This document shows, one piece after another, positions 32,430-32,705 of a stretch of 32,705 bases of DNA. Location: NCBI GenBank assembly GCA_026400105.1, contig JAPLPQ010000027.1, positions 1 to 32,705 of the forward strand, in the 5' to 3' direction. Within the stretch, counting starts at the first letter, position 1; the number at the start of each line of letters is the position of its first letter. The DNA comes from Burkholderiales bacterium (GTDB lineage: Bacteria > Pseudomonadota > Gammaproteobacteria > Burkholderiales > Burkholderiaceae_C). Both the position numbers and the translations under genes were made by a program. The notes below the pieces were generated by a model. That model made no database searches. It was not told where the DNA came from and worked only from the letters and a program-made list of their open reading frames with translations.

Positions 32430-32705
32430 TGCACACCTCCACGAGCCGGCGGCAGCTCCTCGTCAACGGTAGGGCTGACGGTCATGTCGATATCCCCGCT
32501 GTCCTGTGGCGACTTGGTCTTTGGCTGAGCACCAAAAAAGACAGGAACGGCGCCAGACACGGGAGGAGCGCTCGCGCTATCGACCACATTGCTCTTGCCT
32601 GCCACGATGGGCTTCAAGGTGGCGCGCACGGTCATCACCCGGCTCAGAATGTCGAACCAGAACGGCGCTCCCAGCATCGTGGCCAGCGCGGTCAGCAGCC
32701 AGCCG
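32426..32705 (-). CDS. Membrane protein C-terminus (5' end beyond the window)
   Basis: The frame is open through the right edge, so only the C-terminal ~92 residues are seen. They start with a hydrophobic segment (GWLLTALATMLGAPFWFDIL), likely the last membrane span, followed by SRVMTVRATLKP and a charged, Pro-rich tail. The GAPFWFD(I/L)L motif occurs at the C-terminal span of several uncharacterised bacterial membrane proteins. It overlaps the amidase start (ATGA), so the two are probably made together. I do not recognise a specific function; a holin-like or partner role for the amidase is speculation. Confidence 0.75.
   Translation of the reverse strand, partial: GWLLTALATMLGAPFWFDILSRVMTVRATLKPIVAGKSNVVDSASAPPVSGAVPVFFGAQPKTKSPQDSGDIDMTVSPTVDEELPPARGGVQ

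Noticed and set aside
1..32705. CRISPR arrays, tRNA or rRNA genes
   Set aside because: No regularly spaced direct repeats, cloverleaf sequences or rRNA segments were recognised by eye; a tRNAscan run would be needed for certainty.

Overview
The window is about 68% GC and densely coded. It looks like a chromosome segment of a betaproteobacterium in the order Burkholderiales, near the Sphaerotilus/Leptothrix/Rubrivivax-type lineages. The assignment rests on the ileS-lspA pair, a Coq7-type ubiquinone hydroxylase, a short GspC without a PDZ domain, a complete run of type II secretion (T2SS) pseudopilin genes and the codon bias. It is inference from gene content; no rRNA or tRNA gene was seen to anchor it.

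Region 1 (1-7504): the 3' end of ileS and lspA, closed by a clean intrinsic terminator. Then come a class II Fic AMPylase, a divergent SUMF1-fold lipoprotein, a lower-GC glycosyltransferase-like gene, a MaoC-type dehydratase and a zeta-crystallin-type quinone oxidoreductase. Region 2 (7505-15149): two small envelope proteins, two convergent EamA permeases, and a translationally coupled minus-strand operon (TatD nuclease, hypoxanthine-DNA glycosylase, spermidine-synthase-like protein, EamA permease). An SDR oxidoreductase, coq7 and an OsmC-type peroxidase follow. Region 3 (15150-19675): a compact non-coding RNA gene with its own promoter and terminator and an exposed CUCCU segment. After it come a two-gene operon pairing a cysteine-free molybdopterin-fold periplasmic protein with a GGDEF-EAL membrane protein, and the biosynthetic threonine deaminase ilvA.

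Region 4 (19760-29410): the T2SS cluster, with gspC divergent and gspG-H-I-J-K-L-M-N-D-E in one direction. Almost every junction overlaps or is tightly spaced. The secretin gene gspD is broken: a deletion with a frameshift sits exactly where the N3 domain meets the beta-barrel domain. gspF, expected after gspE, is absent, and a degenerate transposable element with 13-bp terminal inverted repeats lies in its place. The T2SS encoded here is therefore probably not functional as sequenced, unless the break is an assembly error and gspF lies elsewhere.

Region 5 (29411-32705): an accessory-looking, lower-GC segment. It holds the IS remnant, a Tat-exported lipoprotein phosphoesterase with an AT-rich upstream region, and a coupled pair made of a membrane protein (cut by the window end) and a peptidoglycan amidase with a C-terminal peptidoglycan-binding domain. 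The items most worth following up are the small RNA, the broken or incomplete T2SS, and the molybdopterin-fold/GGDEF-EAL signalling pair.
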